Shown: positions 34,206 to 43,523, numbered from the stretch's first letter. The stretch: DNA of 64,000 nucleotides from M50B103 sp041667565 (GCA_964572745.1 CAZNFT010000001.1:62001-126000), one strand, 5' to 3'. Program-made: numbers and translations. The notes: generated from the letters alone by a model not told the origin.

Positions 34206-35726
34206 ATGCTGCGTATAGATGGATCTTCCCTGACGCTGGCTGATGTTGTTCGTGTTGCGCGTAATGCTGAGCGTGTTGAACTTAGTAATACTGCTTACGC
34301 ACAAATAAAAGCATCTCGCGATTATGTCAAAGAACTTCTCAAAAATAAAGCTGTTGTCTATGGCATTACGACGGGCGTAGGTGAATTGTCATCTCACTAT
34401 ATTCCTCCGGAAAAAGCTATCAAATTGCAAGAAAATCTTATTCGTTCACACGCATCAAATGTAGGTGAGCCTTTGGAAGAGGAAACAGTTCGTGCCATGA
34501 TCCTGCTTCGTGCAAATGCTTTGGCAAAAGGATTTTCCGGAGTGCGCAGGGCTTTGATCGAGACACTTCTTGAGCTAATAAATAAAGATATTTATCCCTA
34601 TATACCGGCAAAAGGCTCTGTGGGTGCCAGTGGAGATCTTTCACCGCTTTCACATTTAGCTTTAATTCTCACGGGTCAGGGCGAATGTCTTGTTGAGGGG
34701 AAGCGAGTAGATGCCAATAAAGTATTAAAAACTCATCATATTAAGGCACTTCAATTGCAGGCCAAGGAAGGTCTTGCCTTGATCAATGGAACACAGGTAA
34801 TGGCAGCGCACGGATGTTTAATTCTCTGCGATGCATTTGCTTTGATCAAGCATGCCCAGGTCGCAGGTGCTATGAGTTTAGAAGCTCTTAAGGGAACTTC
34901 TCGAGCGATGGATGCAAGAATTCATGCAGCTCGTCCGCACAAAGGTCAGTCTTACATCGCTGCCAATATCAGAGACTTGGTAAAAGATTCCGCTATTATG
35001 GCTTCCCACAAGAATTGTGATAAAGTGCAAGATGCCTACACTTTGCGTTGTATGCCTCAGGTTTACGGCCCTGTTTACGATACACTGAATTATGTAAAAA
35101 GTATTTTTGAGATAGAGATCAATTCAGCTACGGATAATCCGCTGATCTTTGCCGAAGATAAAGATGTGATCTCAGGTGGAAATTTTCATGGAGAACCTTT
35201 GGCCTTTGCTCTGGATTTTCTTGGGATCGCGCTTTCTGAGATTGCAAATATTTCCGAAAGGACAGTCGATAGATTAGTAAATCCGCATGTTTCGGGACTC
35301 CCGCCGTTCTTGGCTGAAGGGAATGGATTAAATTCGGGTTACATGATAGCACAATATACCGCAGCGGCACTTGTGTCGGAAAATAAAGTTTTGGCGCATC
35401 CTGCATCGGTGGATTCAATTCCAACATCGGCAGGACAAGAAGATCACGTGAGCATGGGCTCTATCGCTGCTGAACATGCACGAATGATCTTGAAAAATGT
35501 TGTAAATGTAATTGCTATAGAAATGCTCGCCGCTACTCAAGGCATTGATTTTCAACAGCCACTAGAAGCAGGTAAAGGGACAAAAGTAGCTTGGAAATAT
35601 ATTCGCAAATTCATTCCGCATTGGAAGGAAGATAGAATTATGTATAAAGATATTGAAAAAATGGCAGATATCATTCGCAGTAAGGTCATTTTAGATGAAT
35701 TAGAAAAGGAAGGAATACAATTATGA
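34206..35726 (+). CDS. hutH: Histidine ammonia-lyase
   Basis: The 506-residue enzyme deaminates L-histidine to trans-urocanate, the first step of histidine degradation. The self-forming MIO prosthetic group comes from A141-S142-G143 in GSVGASGDLSPLSH. Other family landmarks are YGITTGVGELS, NLIRSHA, EGLALINGTQ, QDAYTLRCMPQVYGP and STQ/QEDHVSMG near the end. The length is normal. ATG at 34206 is chosen because AAGGAG lies upstream; a TTG 21 bases earlier would be in front of that site. hutU overlaps its stop by four bases. Confidence 0.96.
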   Translation: MLRIDGSSLTLADVVRVARNAERVELSNTAYAQIKASRDYVKELLKNKAVVYGITTGVGELSSHYIPPEKAIKLQENLIRSHASNVGEPLEEETVRAMILLRANALAKGFSGVRRALIETLLELINKDIYPYIPAKGSVGASGDLSPLSHLALILTGQGECLVEGKRVDANKVLKTHHIKALQLQAKEGLALINGTQVMAAHGCLILCDAFALIKHAQVAGAMSLEALKGTSRAMDARIHAARPHKGQSYIAANIRDLVKDSAIMASHKNCDKVQDAYTLRCMPQVYGPVYDTLNYVKSIFEIEINSATDNPLIFAEDKDVISGGNFHGEPLAFALDFLGIALSEIANISERTVDRLVNPHVSGLPPFLAEGNGLNSGYMIAQYTAAALVSENKVLAHPASVDSIPTSAGQEDHVSMGSIAAEHARMILKNVVNVIAIEMLAATQGIDFQQPLEAGKGTKVAWKYIRKFIPHWKEDRIMYKDIEKMADIIRSKVILDELEKEGIQL

Positions 35727-37423
35727 GTTTAAGACCGATGTATTCGGAATTTATGCCAAAGGAAAAAATAAGGGCCAGTCGCGGAAATAAAATTCAATGT
35801 AAAAACTGGGAGATCGAGGCAGCGCTAAGAATGCTACAAAATAATCTTGATCCTGAAAACTCATTAATACCCGAAGAATTGATCGTCTATGGCGGTTCCG
35901 GCCGTGCTGTACGAAATTGGAAGGCATATCGTCAAACAGTCGATGCTTTGCTGAATCTTGAAAAAGATCAAACTCTAATTATGCAATCCGGCAAACCCGT
36001 TGGTGTGGTTCCTTCCCATGAATATTCTCCCCGTATTCTCATCGCTAATAGTAACATTGTACCTAAATGGTCCACTCAGGACAATTTTGATAAATACGAT
36101 AAAATGGGACTCACCATGTATGGTCAGATGACGGCCGGGTCCTGGATCTACATCGGAACTCAGGGAATTTTGCAAGGGACTTTTCAGACGCTTGCTGCTT
36201 TGGCCGAACAACATTATAACTCCGATCTTTCAGGTAAATGGGTGCTCACCGGTGGACTTGGAGCCATGAGCGGTGCTCAACCTTTATCGGTTACCATGAA
36301 TAACGGTGTCGTTATTAATGTCGAGGTTGACCCCGTTCGTGCCAAACGTCGGGTTGAAGAAGGCTATTGCATGAAATACACTGAATCGCTCGATGAAGCA
36401 ATTTCTCTCATGCAAGAAGCGGTCAAAAGCAAGAAAGCATTATCGATTGCACTGATCGGGAATTGCGCAGAGATCCTTCCCGAAATGCTTAAGCGTGATA
36501 TTATTCCGGATATTGTGACCGATCAAACATCTGCGCACTCATTATTAGATTATGTTCCTCTCGGCGATCTTGATGAACTCCGAAAATTACAGGATAAAGA
36601 TCCTGAATTATATAAAGAAAGATCCCTCGAAGCTATTATTAAACACACAGAAGCCATCCTGGAAATGCAGAAAAAAGGTGCTATTGCTTTTGATTATGGC
36701 AATAATTTACGTGGACAAGCAGAACTGGGCGGATTGAATGTGCGACAAGAAGATGGCAAATTCCTCTATCCGGGTTTTGTGCCTGCATATATTCGTCCGC
36801 TTTTTTGTGAAGGCCGCGGACCTTATCGTTGGGTCGCGCTTTCAGGTGATGTGAGTGATATTTATAAACTGGATGATCTGGTGCTTGAATTATTTCCGCA
36901 TGATGAAATTCTATCGCGTTGGATCAAACTGGCAAGAGAGCAAGTGCCTCAGCTTGGATTGCCTAATCGTGTGTGCTGGCTGGGGCTGGGCGAACGCGCC
37001 GAATTTGCCCTACGCATGAATGAAATGGTGGCAAGCGGTGAATTAAAGGCGCCCATTGTGATTGGTCGTGATCACCTGGATTGCGGGTCCGTGGCCTCGC
37101 CGCATCGTGAGACCGAGGACATGTTGGATGGCTCTGACGCCATCGCAGATTGGCCTTTGCTGAACGCACTGGTCAATACCGCTTGTGGGGCTGACTGGGT
37201 ATCTCTGCACAACGGCGGTGGCGTGGGTATTGGAAATTCAACGCACGCCGGACAAGTCATTGTCGCCACCGGTGCCAAAGGAAAAGCCATCCGCCTGCAA
37301 CGCGTCCTTGATGCCGACCCCATGATGGGGATTTTTCGTCACATAGATGCAGGATATGATCATGCAAAGGAATTTGCAAAGAAGCATGATATGAATATAC
37401 CGAGTTTAAAAGATCCAAAATAA
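35723..37423 (+). CDS. hutU: Urocanate hydratase, with a GC-rich internal segment
   Basis: The 566-residue enzyme converts urocanate to 4-imidazolone-5-propionate using tightly bound NAD+. Diagnostic stretches are YGGSGRAVRNWKA, ESGKPVGV-like SGKPVGVVPSHEYSPRI, GGLGAMSGAQPLS and, at the end, DWPLLNALVNTACGADWVSLHNGGGVGIG. It overlaps hutH by four bases (ATGA). The bases from about 36962 to 37330 (residues about 414-536) are clearly richer in G and C than the flanks: the 60-base blocks starting 37081 and 37261 have 39 and 38 G+C, against 26 in the block starting 36481. The reading frame stays intact, so a homologous exchange with a GC-richer donor is likely. Confidence 0.95.
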   Translation: MSLRPMYSEFMPKEKIRASRGNKIQCKNWEIEAALRMLQNNLDPENSLIPEELIVYGGSGRAVRNWKAYRQTVDALLNLEKDQTLIMQSGKPVGVVPSHEYSPRILIANSNIVPKWSTQDNFDKYDKMGLTMYGQMTAGSWIYIGTQGILQGTFQTLAALAEQHYNSDLSGKWVLTGGLGAMSGAQPLSVTMNNGVVINVEVDPVRAKRRVEEGYCMKYTESLDEAISLMQEAVKSKKALSIALIGNCAEILPEMLKRDIIPDIVTDQTSAHSLLDYVPLGDLDELRKLQDKDPELYKERSLEAIIKHTEAILEMQKKGAIAFDYGNNLRGQAELGGLNVRQEDGKFLYPGFVPAYIRPLFCEGRGPYRWVALSGDVSDIYKLDDLVLELFPHDEILSRWIKLAREQVPQLGLPNRVCWLGLGERAEFALRMNEMVASGELKAPIVIGRDHLDCGSVASPHRETEDMLDGSDAIADWPLLNALVNTACGADWVSLHNGGGVGIGNSTHAGQVIVATGAKGKAIRLQRVLDADPMMGIFRHIDAGYDHAKEFAKKHDMNIPSLKDPK

Positions 37424-37437
37424 GTGATAAGTGTAGG

Positions 37438-37455
37438 GTACAGGTGTACCTGTAC
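37438..37455. repeat. Perfect 8-bp palindrome after hutU
   Basis: GTACAGGT and ACCTGTAC are separated by two bases, an operator-like or repeat-like site 15 bases past the hutU stop. No T-run follows, so it is not a typical terminator. Confidence 0.4.
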
Positions 37456-37492
37456 AAATTATGGGTTATGAGTTATAAATGATAATTACAAA

Positions 37493-37539
37493 GACCTGCC
37501 AACTGGTGTCCGATTAAAAAAAGGACCTGTTGGCTGGTC
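37493..37539. repeat. Imperfect inverted repeat in front of the inserted unknown gene
   Basis: GACCTGCCAACTGGTGTCC (37493-37511) and GGACCTGTTGGCTGGTC (37523-37539) are near-complementary, with two mismatches and a two-base bulge, around an A-rich 11-base loop. It lies 25 bases before the unknown gene and is followed by GAAAAAAAT, not T residues. Confidence 0.55.
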
Positions 37540-37563
37540 GAAAAAAATCAAACTGGAAAGAGC

Positions 37564-38265
37564 ATGGAGTTTAAAAAACGACTAAAATTAGTTTTAGAGA
37601 TACTTGAGGATTCACCATATACAACTCAGAAAAAACGAATACACGAGTTATTTGATAAAACTAATAACAGTGATTTTAATGATATTATGTTAAGATTGTA
37701 TGTCATCGATAGTTGCTATTCAACACAAATGAATAAACGGCTCTTTAGTTTTGATGATTTGAGTCGACTAATTGAAAATGAGATTGAACCTAGGTTTATT
37801 AATAGAAAAAGTGATACCAGTTTTATTGAAGAGAACTTCAATAAAAGAATTCTGCTGCATCCGATAGGTATAGATAAAGAAGGTAATGATAAAGGTCATA
37901 CTTTTTCATTGATCTCAAAATACTTGTATTTTAGGTCAAATTTTAATTTCCCCATTTATGACAGTTTAGTTCGTAAAGAATTAAGAAGAGAGGGTTTTAA
38001 AATTAATGGTCAATATCCAAGTGTAGCTTATTTTAAATGTATATTTGAGTTATGCGAGAAGTTTGAAATAGATTACGATGATCTTGATAAATATTTTTGG
38101 GTATGTGGTAAGGTTAGAAATGGAAGTTTATCTCTGATTATTAAAGATAAAAAGTTGATGGAACGGTATCGCAATAGAGAATCTAAGTTAGGAACTCCAA
38201 AACAGTTAATCTGGATTTATGAATTGGAGGAATCTTTAGAGAGATACGATAAAGTGTTGAACTAA
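37564..38265 (+). CDS. Unknown protein inserted between hutU and ftcD
   Basis: The 233-residue soluble, strongly charged (Lys/Glu/Asp-rich) protein has no signal peptide or membrane segment. I cannot assign a family firmly. Around residues 118-140 it reads FSLISKYLYFRSNFNFPIYDS, close to an S-x-x-SKY-x-x-FH/R-x-FPIYDS pattern that I recall from uncharacterised proteins in accessory or defence regions, some predicted as helix-hairpin-helix-like. That is recollection, not a search result. A GGAAAG site precedes the ATG. It is flanked by palindromes and a 283-base noncoding stretch and interrupts an otherwise gapless hut order, so it looks acquired. Codon use is more AT-rich than in the hut genes. 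Confidence 0.6.
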   Translation: MEFKKRLKLVLEILEDSPYTTQKKRIHELFDKTNNSDFNDIMLRLYVIDSCYSTQMNKRLFSFDDLSRLIENEIEPRFINRKSDTSFIEENFNKRILLHPIGIDKEGNDKGHTFSLISKYLYFRSNFNFPIYDSLVRKELRREGFKINGQYPSVAYFKCIFELCEKFEIDYDDLDKYFWVCGKVRNGSLSLIIKDKKLMERYRNRESKLGTPKQLIWIYELEESLERYDKVLN

Positions 38266-38548
38266 TTATAGACTTAATAAATGATTTAACCCAACGAATC
38301 AAGGGAATAAACCAAGTAATTACCCCGGGTGCCTGTGCTTCCCTAGCTTCAGCGAAGGAGCAAAACCCAGGGACTAAGAACCACCACAACTCACAACCAC
38401 GAACGAAGTTGAGGGGTTGGACTAAGTAATGACCCGGTATGAAATGTCGGGACTTGAAAATAAAAAATAACTCCAACCTTGAGCTTGTCGATGGGTTGAC
38501 CGTATGCTGAAAGCTGATTACTGTAGGCTGATAGCTAAAGGAATTACT
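38266..38548. other. Noncoding 283 bases between the unknown gene and ftcD
   Basis: No ORF with coding character is seen. Two similar words, AAGTAATTACCCCGGG and AAGTAATGACCCGGTA, and short TGCTGAAAGCTGAT / GTAGGCTGATAGCT repeats suggest accumulated repeat fragments. The ribosome site of ftcD (AAAGGA) is at the right end. Confidence 0.45.
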
Positions 38549-40234
38549 ATGAAACAAATTATCGAATGCGTCCCGAATTTTTCCGAAGGCCGCGATATGA
38601 CTATTATTAAGCAGATCACTGATGTGATCGAAGGTGTTGACGGTGTGTTGCTACTGGATGTAGATCCGGGCAAGGATACAAATCGCACGGTCGTGACCTT
38701 TGCCGGTGAACCGGAAGCTGTGATGCAAGCTGCAGTGGCCGCAGTGGTAAAAGCCAAAGAACTCATTGATATGCGTAAACACAGCGGTGCGCATCCTCGC
38801 ATGGGTGCTACCGATGTGTGTCCGCTTGTCCCTGTCTCTAATGTGAGCATGGAAGAATGCGTTGATCTGGCAAAGGAGTTAGGCAAGCGAATTAATGATG
38901 CAACCGGCATTCCCATCTATTTATACGGCGAAGCTGCTCAGCGTAAAAATCGCTATAATCTTCCTGATATTCGCAAGGGCGAATACGAAGGGTTGGAAAA
39001 GAAATTAATGGATCCTGATTTTAAACCGGACTTTGGCGAAGCGATTTTTCTTCCAAGATCGGGTGCTAGCAATGTGGGTGCTCGTCCTTTTATGTTGGCT
39101 TATAATGTTAATTTAAACACAGCGGACATTAAGGCAGCTAAAGATATTGCTCTGACAATTCGTTCCAGAGGTCGAGCTAAACGCGATAAAGAAGGTAAGA
39201 TCATTCGTGATGAACATGGTGTGATGGTCAAAGTCCCCGGAAAATTAGAATTCTGTCAGGCCGGTGGTTGGTATATTAAGGAATATGGCTATGCTCAGGT
39301 TACAATGAATCTTCACCGTATTGATATCACCGGATTGCATACGGCTTTTGATATCGTCATTGAAGAAGCAGCTAAAAAAGGTATTCGGGTTACCGGATCA
39401 GAATTGATAGGAATGGTTCCTCTGCAAGCCATGCTGGATAGTGGTGAACATTATCTCAAAAAACAGGGATGCTTCAGAGCTTGCCCGGAAAAAGATATTA
39501 TTAATATTGCTATTCGTTCTTTAGGGCTTGAAGATACATCGCCCTTCGACCCCAAAAAACGTATTGTGGAATATGCTTTAGATAATACAGAAACACAACT
39601 AAAGGATTTATCTCTTAAAGAATTTACCGATTTGCTGTCATCTCATGCATCTGCTCCCGGAGGCGGTTCGGTAGCGGCATTGAATGCTGCGCTGGGAGCT
39701 TCGCTTGCGGCTATGGTTGCAAACCTGACTTTCGAGAACAAAGAATACTTGGACCTTAAAGATAAAATGGAGCTTGTGGGAAAAAAGGCACAGACTCTTA
39801 AGATGCGTGCACTTCAACTCGTTGATGATGACAGCGTGGCCTTTAATAATTGGATGTTAGCACTGCGCCTCCCTAAGAAAAATGAAGAAGATAAAGCTAA
39901 ACGCAATGCCGCTATTCAAGAGGCAGTACTTAATGCTATAAACACTCCGCATGCAATATTGAATTTATGTCCGGATATTCTTGCCTTAATAGATTATGTT
40001 ATTCAAATGGGAAATCAAAATGCACTTTCGGATGCAGCTGTGGGAGTTAAGCAAATTAAATCTGCCGCTTGGGGATCCTATTATAATATTCTCATCAATT
40101 TATCTTCTTTAGATGACAAGATTATAGGTAAAAAAATACAGTCAGAAGCCAAAAAAACTCTGGCGGACATTGATGTCAAAACAAGAGAATTAACCTTATA
40201 TACCGAGGAGAAACTTAAAAATGTTATCAGTTGA
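38549..40234 (+). CDS. ftcD: Formimidoyltransferase-cyclodeaminase (bifunctional)
   Basis: The 561-residue protein has an N-terminal formiminotransferase (about 1-330: IIECVPNFSEGRD, DVDPGKDTNRTVVTFAG, HSGAHPRMGATDVCPLVP, PIYLYGEAAQ) and a C-terminal cyclodeaminase (about 360-561: SLKEFTDLLSSHASAPGGGSVAALNAALGASLAAMV). It moves the formimino group from formiminoglutamate to tetrahydrofolate and then releases ammonia to give methenyl-THF. A vertebrate-like fused enzyme is known in several bacteria. ATG at 38549 follows AAAGGA; a longer frame to 38504 has no such site. It ends inside the hutI start by 14 bases. The pair completes histidine to glutamate. Confidence 0.95.
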   Translation: MKQIIECVPNFSEGRDMTIIKQITDVIEGVDGVLLLDVDPGKDTNRTVVTFAGEPEAVMQAAVAAVVKAKELIDMRKHSGAHPRMGATDVCPLVPVSNVSMEECVDLAKELGKRINDATGIPIYLYGEAAQRKNRYNLPDIRKGEYEGLEKKLMDPDFKPDFGEAIFLPRSGASNVGARPFMLAYNVNLNTADIKAAKDIALTIRSRGRAKRDKEGKIIRDEHGVMVKVPGKLEFCQAGGWYIKEYGYAQVTMNLHRIDITGLHTAFDIVIEEAAKKGIRVTGSELIGMVPLQAMLDSGEHYLKKQGCFRACPEKDIINIAIRSLGLEDTSPFDPKKRIVEYALDNTETQLKDLSLKEFTDLLSSHASAPGGGSVAALNAALGASLAAMVANLTFENKEYLDLKDKMELVGKKAQTLKMRALQLVDDDSVAFNNWMLALRLPKKNEEDKAKRNAAIQEAVLNAINTPHAILNLCPDILALIDYVIQMGNQNALSDAAVGVKQIKSAAWGSYYNILINLSSLDDKIIGKKIQSEAKKTLADIDVKTRELTLYTEEKLKNVIS

Positions 40235-41426
40235 CCTCATTGTCAAAAATGCTCATTTATATACTCTTTCATCTCAGGGAGAGATAGCAAATGGCTGTGT
40301 TATCGTAAAAAACGGCAAAATTCTCGATGTTTTTGAAGGCAGGAATGAGAATTACAGATCCGACACCATTATTGATGCGGAAGCAAAGTTGGTCATTCCG
40401 GGTTTTGTAGATTGCCACACTCATCTTGTTCACGCCGGTTCCCGTGCCAATGAATTGCAAGATCGTCTGCAAGGCAAGAGCTATCAAGAAATTCAGCAAA
40501 AAGGCGGAGGGATTTATTCTTCAGTCCGTGCAACACGAGCAGCAAGTAAAGAAGAGCTATTCCAAGAATCGCTTCAGCGCGTAGAGCTCTGTTTAAAACA
40601 TGGCACAACAACAGCTGAGATAAAAACAGGATATGGATTGAATCCGGAAACAGAAAAAAAGATGCTCAACATCATTCATCGCTTGAATGAAGAAAGCGAT
40701 CTTGAAACCGTTGCAACTTTTTTAGGTCCGCATGTTTATCCCGATGATCAGGAAGCTGAAGCCTATATGGATTGGTTGCTTAACGATGGACTGGATCTTG
40801 CAAAAGAAAAAGCTGAATTTGTAGATATTTACTGCGATGATGGAGCCTATACCTATGATGATACTAAACGTTTTTTAAAGGCGGCTAAGGAAAAATGCAT
40901 TCCGCTGAAGATTCATTCAGGACAATTCAAATCGCTTGGTGCTACAAAATTAGCCGCTAATCTAGGCGCTGTTTCTGCAGACCATCTTGATTTCGTGGGT
41001 GTTGATGGCTTTGACGCATTATTGCGTGCGGGCACTATTCCTGTATTTTTACCTGGCTGTTCTTACTATTTACGCACACACTATCCGGATGCTCGTCCTT
41101 ATTTACGTGCCCACATGTCGGTTGCTCTTGCTACTGACTATAATCCCGGTACTTGTCCCTCGCTGTCTATTCCCATGATGATGTCATTGGCCGTGATGCA
41201 TATGGGATTCACTCCTGATGAGGCACTAAAGGCTGTCACATTAAATGCTGCAAAAGCAATTTCTCGCGAGGCGCTTATTGGTTCTATAGAAAAAGGCAAG
41301 CAGGCTGATATATTGATTTGTCATGTTGATACTCTAAATGACATGATTTCAATGTTTGGAATTAATCCGATTAAAACAGTTTTTAAAAAGGGTATTGTCA
41401 TAAAATCCACAGATTGTAAAGATTAG
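40221..41426 (+). CDS. hutI: Imidazolonepropionase
   Basis: The 401-residue amidohydrolase opens the ring of imidazolone-5-propionate to N-formimino-L-glutamate, the substrate of FtcD. Metal-binding CHTHLVHAGSR (near residues 65-75) is followed by GGGIYSSVRATR, HGTTTAEIKTGYGL, KIHSGQF, SADHLDFV and a LATDYNPGTCPS active-site segment. It overlaps ftcD by 14 bases, so translation is coupled. No hutG or hutF gene is present, consistent with the formimino group going to folate. Confidence 0.95.
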   Translation: MLSVDLIVKNAHLYTLSSQGEIANGCVIVKNGKILDVFEGRNENYRSDTIIDAEAKLVIPGFVDCHTHLVHAGSRANELQDRLQGKSYQEIQQKGGGIYSSVRATRAASKEELFQESLQRVELCLKHGTTTAEIKTGYGLNPETEKKMLNIIHRLNEESDLETVATFLGPHVYPDDQEAEAYMDWLLNDGLDLAKEKAEFVDIYCDDGAYTYDDTKRFLKAAKEKCIPLKIHSGQFKSLGATKLAANLGAVSADHLDFVGVDGFDALLRAGTIPVFLPGCSYYLRTHYPDARPYLRAHMSVALATDYNPGTCPSLSIPMMMSLAVMHMGFTPDEALKAVTLNAAKAISREALIGSIEKGKQADILICHVDTLNDMISMFGINPIKTVFKKGIVIKSTDCKD

Positions 41427-41547
41427 AGCTTTACAAAAATATCATTTTTTGAACAAAGATTTATCCTTTATTGTTGAAATTTCAATTCTGTTCAGTAGTT
41501 TATAAAATCATTTATTTAAGTTGAACAAAAACATAAGGGATGTTTTT

Positions 41548-41576
41548 TTGCTTGCAAAGCTATGCTAAGGTATTTA
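41548..41576 (+). promoter_or_regulatory. Weak promoter candidate for the 41630 lipoprotein gene
   Basis: TTGCTT (41548-41553), a 17-base spacer and TATTTA (41571-41576) lie 54 bases before the start. The match to consensus is modest. The rest of the 41427-41629 gap is AT-rich without a gene. Confidence 0.3.
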
Positions 41577-41629
41577 ATATTAATAAGGTATAAGGCAAAA
41601 AAATAATTAATCAAGAAAGGCGGACTAAA

Positions 41630-42391
41630 ATGAAACTAATAAATGTTTTTCTATTCGCTTTAGTTGTTGTTCTTTTTGGATGTTTTAATCCATCCCAAGA
41701 AGAGTCAACCGGAACCTTAATTTATCGCCTGGCTACCTGGAACACCTATGACTTTGATACAATGAATAAACCCACTGTTGATACGCTTACCTGTCCTCTT
41801 ATAGATATTAAAACTATATTATTGAAAATCGAAGTAACCCAAGACACCATCATTCATGAAGGACCAGCTGACCAGGAATGGATCACTCTCTATGAATCAA
41901 ATGAAGAGCTACTGCATTCAGAAAGAGATATTCGTGCTGTATTGGATACAGGCACATACAAAGGAATGAGACTAACCCAACGCAATATGCTTTATTGGGT
42001 TTGCACACATCCAGACAACTCCCAGGATACGCTAGAATTTTATGATTTGAATAATCGCGACACCCTGGAAGTCGGTGAACATGGCTCACTGATCAATTAT
42101 TTTGGAACTGATGGTTTTTATCATCTGGTAAACGATACCTTATATAATTCTAATATATCCGAAGATGGCAGTGGTGCCGGTGAATTTATTGGCTGTTATT
42201 TTAAAATATTTCCCGGGCAGATAACCGAAGTAACCATGCGTATGAATCTTATCTCTTTGGATTGGTTGGATTATAATGAAAATGGCATATATGAATACTG
42301 GGGTGGAGATACATTGGATAATATATCGACAGCTCATGACAGCATTGTTACCATGGCTGATTTTATCGTAAGGTACCTTGGAGAAGAATAG
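41630..42391 (+). CDS. Uncharacterised lipoprotein, weakly DUF4382-like
   Basis: The 253-residue protein has a lipoprotein signal MKLINVFLFALVVVLFGC (C18). The mature domain begins STGTLIYRL, has IKTILLKIEVTQDT and ends a first segment with VLDTGTYKGMRLTQRNMLYWV. That order, a beta-sandwich with 'GTY-x-x-R-L', recalls DUF4382 lipoproteins, but the match is weak. Near the C-terminus DWLDYNENGIYEYWGGD looks like a single Asp/Asn-rich calcium-binding-type loop. It is likely exposed at the envelope. An AAAGGCGG site precedes the ATG. Function is unknown. Confidence 0.6.
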   Translation: MKLINVFLFALVVVLFGCFNPSQEESTGTLIYRLATWNTYDFDTMNKPTVDTLTCPLIDIKTILLKIEVTQDTIIHEGPADQEWITLYESNEELLHSERDIRAVLDTGTYKGMRLTQRNMLYWVCTHPDNSQDTLEFYDLNNRDTLEVGEHGSLINYFGTDGFYHLVNDTLYNSNISEDGSGAGEFIGCYFKIFPGQITEVTMRMNLISLDWLDYNENGIYEYWGGDTLDNISTAHDSIVTMADFIVRYLGEE

Positions 42392-42559
42392 TTTTTTTAT
42401 GGATCTGTTCATGTAAATTGTCTGTTTTCTGACTAAATAAGTCTGTTTATCATAAAAATTGTTATTATATCAATATTGGGAACAAATCTTCTTGCTAAGC
42501 TTATTAAAAACGACAATATAATTCAACTGCTACTTTACATCACAAACGAGATAAAAAAC

Positions 42560-43036
42560 ATGAAAAAACCGATACTCCTGATCTTGAGCTTGTGCCTGAC
42601 ATTTTCACTTTGGGCAGAAAATGAAATTCCTCGACATGGCCTTAGCACACACATTGGTGGATCCCTAGCCCTGGTTGAATATGAATATCAATATCGTTTT
42701 ATTGTACGAGAGAAACATGCTATTTCTGCAACTGCTGGAATAAACTCAATTGCAATAGCTTTGGGGTTCCCAATTGGTATTAATTACACATATGGGCACA
42801 AGAATCAATTATTACTGGGTCTTCGTTTTCTACCAAGTGTATTGATCATGAGCTTTGACGATGAAATTGAAGTCCCGGCGTGGATATATTTCACAAACTT
42901 TCGGATTGGCTATGGTCGTGAAATTATGTTATTCAAACAACCCTGCACTCTATACCTTTATGCTTCTCCCGCAGTGAGTTTAGTTCACGGAAACATAATA
43001 CCCTGGGCAGGATTAGGGTTAACACAATATTTTTAA
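42560..43036 (+). CDS. Small envelope protein, paralogue A
   Basis: The 158-residue protein has a signal peptide (MKKPILLILSLCLTFSLWAEN). The mature part starts EIPRHGLSTHIGGSLALVEYEYQYRF and continues as alternating hydrophobic and aromatic strands, suggesting a small outer-membrane barrel. It ends in an aromatic residue (LTQYF), which helps barrel insertion. The next gene encodes a relative with the same IPRHGLS-x-x-IGGSL start, so this is a tandem duplication. No family is recognised. The frame extends upstream without a ribosome site and the ATG at 42560 fits the signal peptide. Confidence 0.6.
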   Translation: MKKPILLILSLCLTFSLWAENEIPRHGLSTHIGGSLALVEYEYQYRFIVREKHAISATAGINSIAIALGFPIGINYTYGHKNQLLLGLRFLPSVLIMSFDDEIEVPAWIYFTNFRIGYGREIMLFKQPCTLYLYASPAVSLVHGNIIPWAGLGLTQYF

Positions 43037-43052
43037 TCCTCGAACCTCATAA

Positions 43053-43523
43053 ATGAAAAAAACCACACTTCTTGTATTGTTATTTTCTCTTAGCCTTCTG
43101 TCCGCTCAAGATAAAATACCCCGCCATGGTTTAAGCGCTGATATTGGCGGATCTTTGGGTGGAAGCATTAAATATAACTATCGCATTATCGCAGGAAATA
43201 ATTTCCAGCTCACTCTCTCTACCGGCGTAGTATTAGGAATTTTATCGGCAGGAGCTTCTGCGGGGGCTGAGGTCAGCTTTGGGCATGATCATCAGTTCAT
43301 TGCGGGAATTAGTTTTGACCCAATGATCATTGCAGATGACGATGATCTTGTTAATGGAATTGCGATCAGAGAGAATCTTCTTATTCCCCGAATTGGCTAT
43401 AGGTGGCAAGCTAAAAAACTTGGAGAGCACTTTTATTTTCATGCCTATGTGTCCCCGATCATACCTTTGGATGATGATTGGATCATGCCGTGGTTTGGTT
43501 TTGGTATGCTGGGATACTTTTAA
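43053..43523 (+). CDS. Small envelope protein, paralogue B
   Basis: The 156-residue protein starts with a signal peptide (MKKTTLLVLLFSLSLLSAQ), then KIPRHGLSADIGGSLGGSIKYNYRI. It resembles the preceding protein in the PRHGLS-x-x-IGGSL motif, length and C-terminal W-x-G-x-G-x-x-x-YF ending. Barrel-like strands and a final aromatic suggest the outer membrane. It lies 16 bases after the paralogue, presumably in one transcript. Function is unknown. Confidence 0.6.
   Translation: MKKTTLLVLLFSLSLLSAQDKIPRHGLSADIGGSLGGSIKYNYRIIAGNNFQLTLSTGVVLGILSAGASAGAEVSFGHDHQFIAGISFDPMIIADDDDLVNGIAIRENLLIPRIGYRWQAKKLGEHFYFHAYVSPIIPLDDDWIMPWFGFGMLGYF

Noticed and set aside
36963..37457. Minus-strand ORFs across the 3' part of hutU
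   Set aside because: They are open only because the plus-strand segment is GC-rich; the plus strand encodes conserved urocanate hydratase residues.
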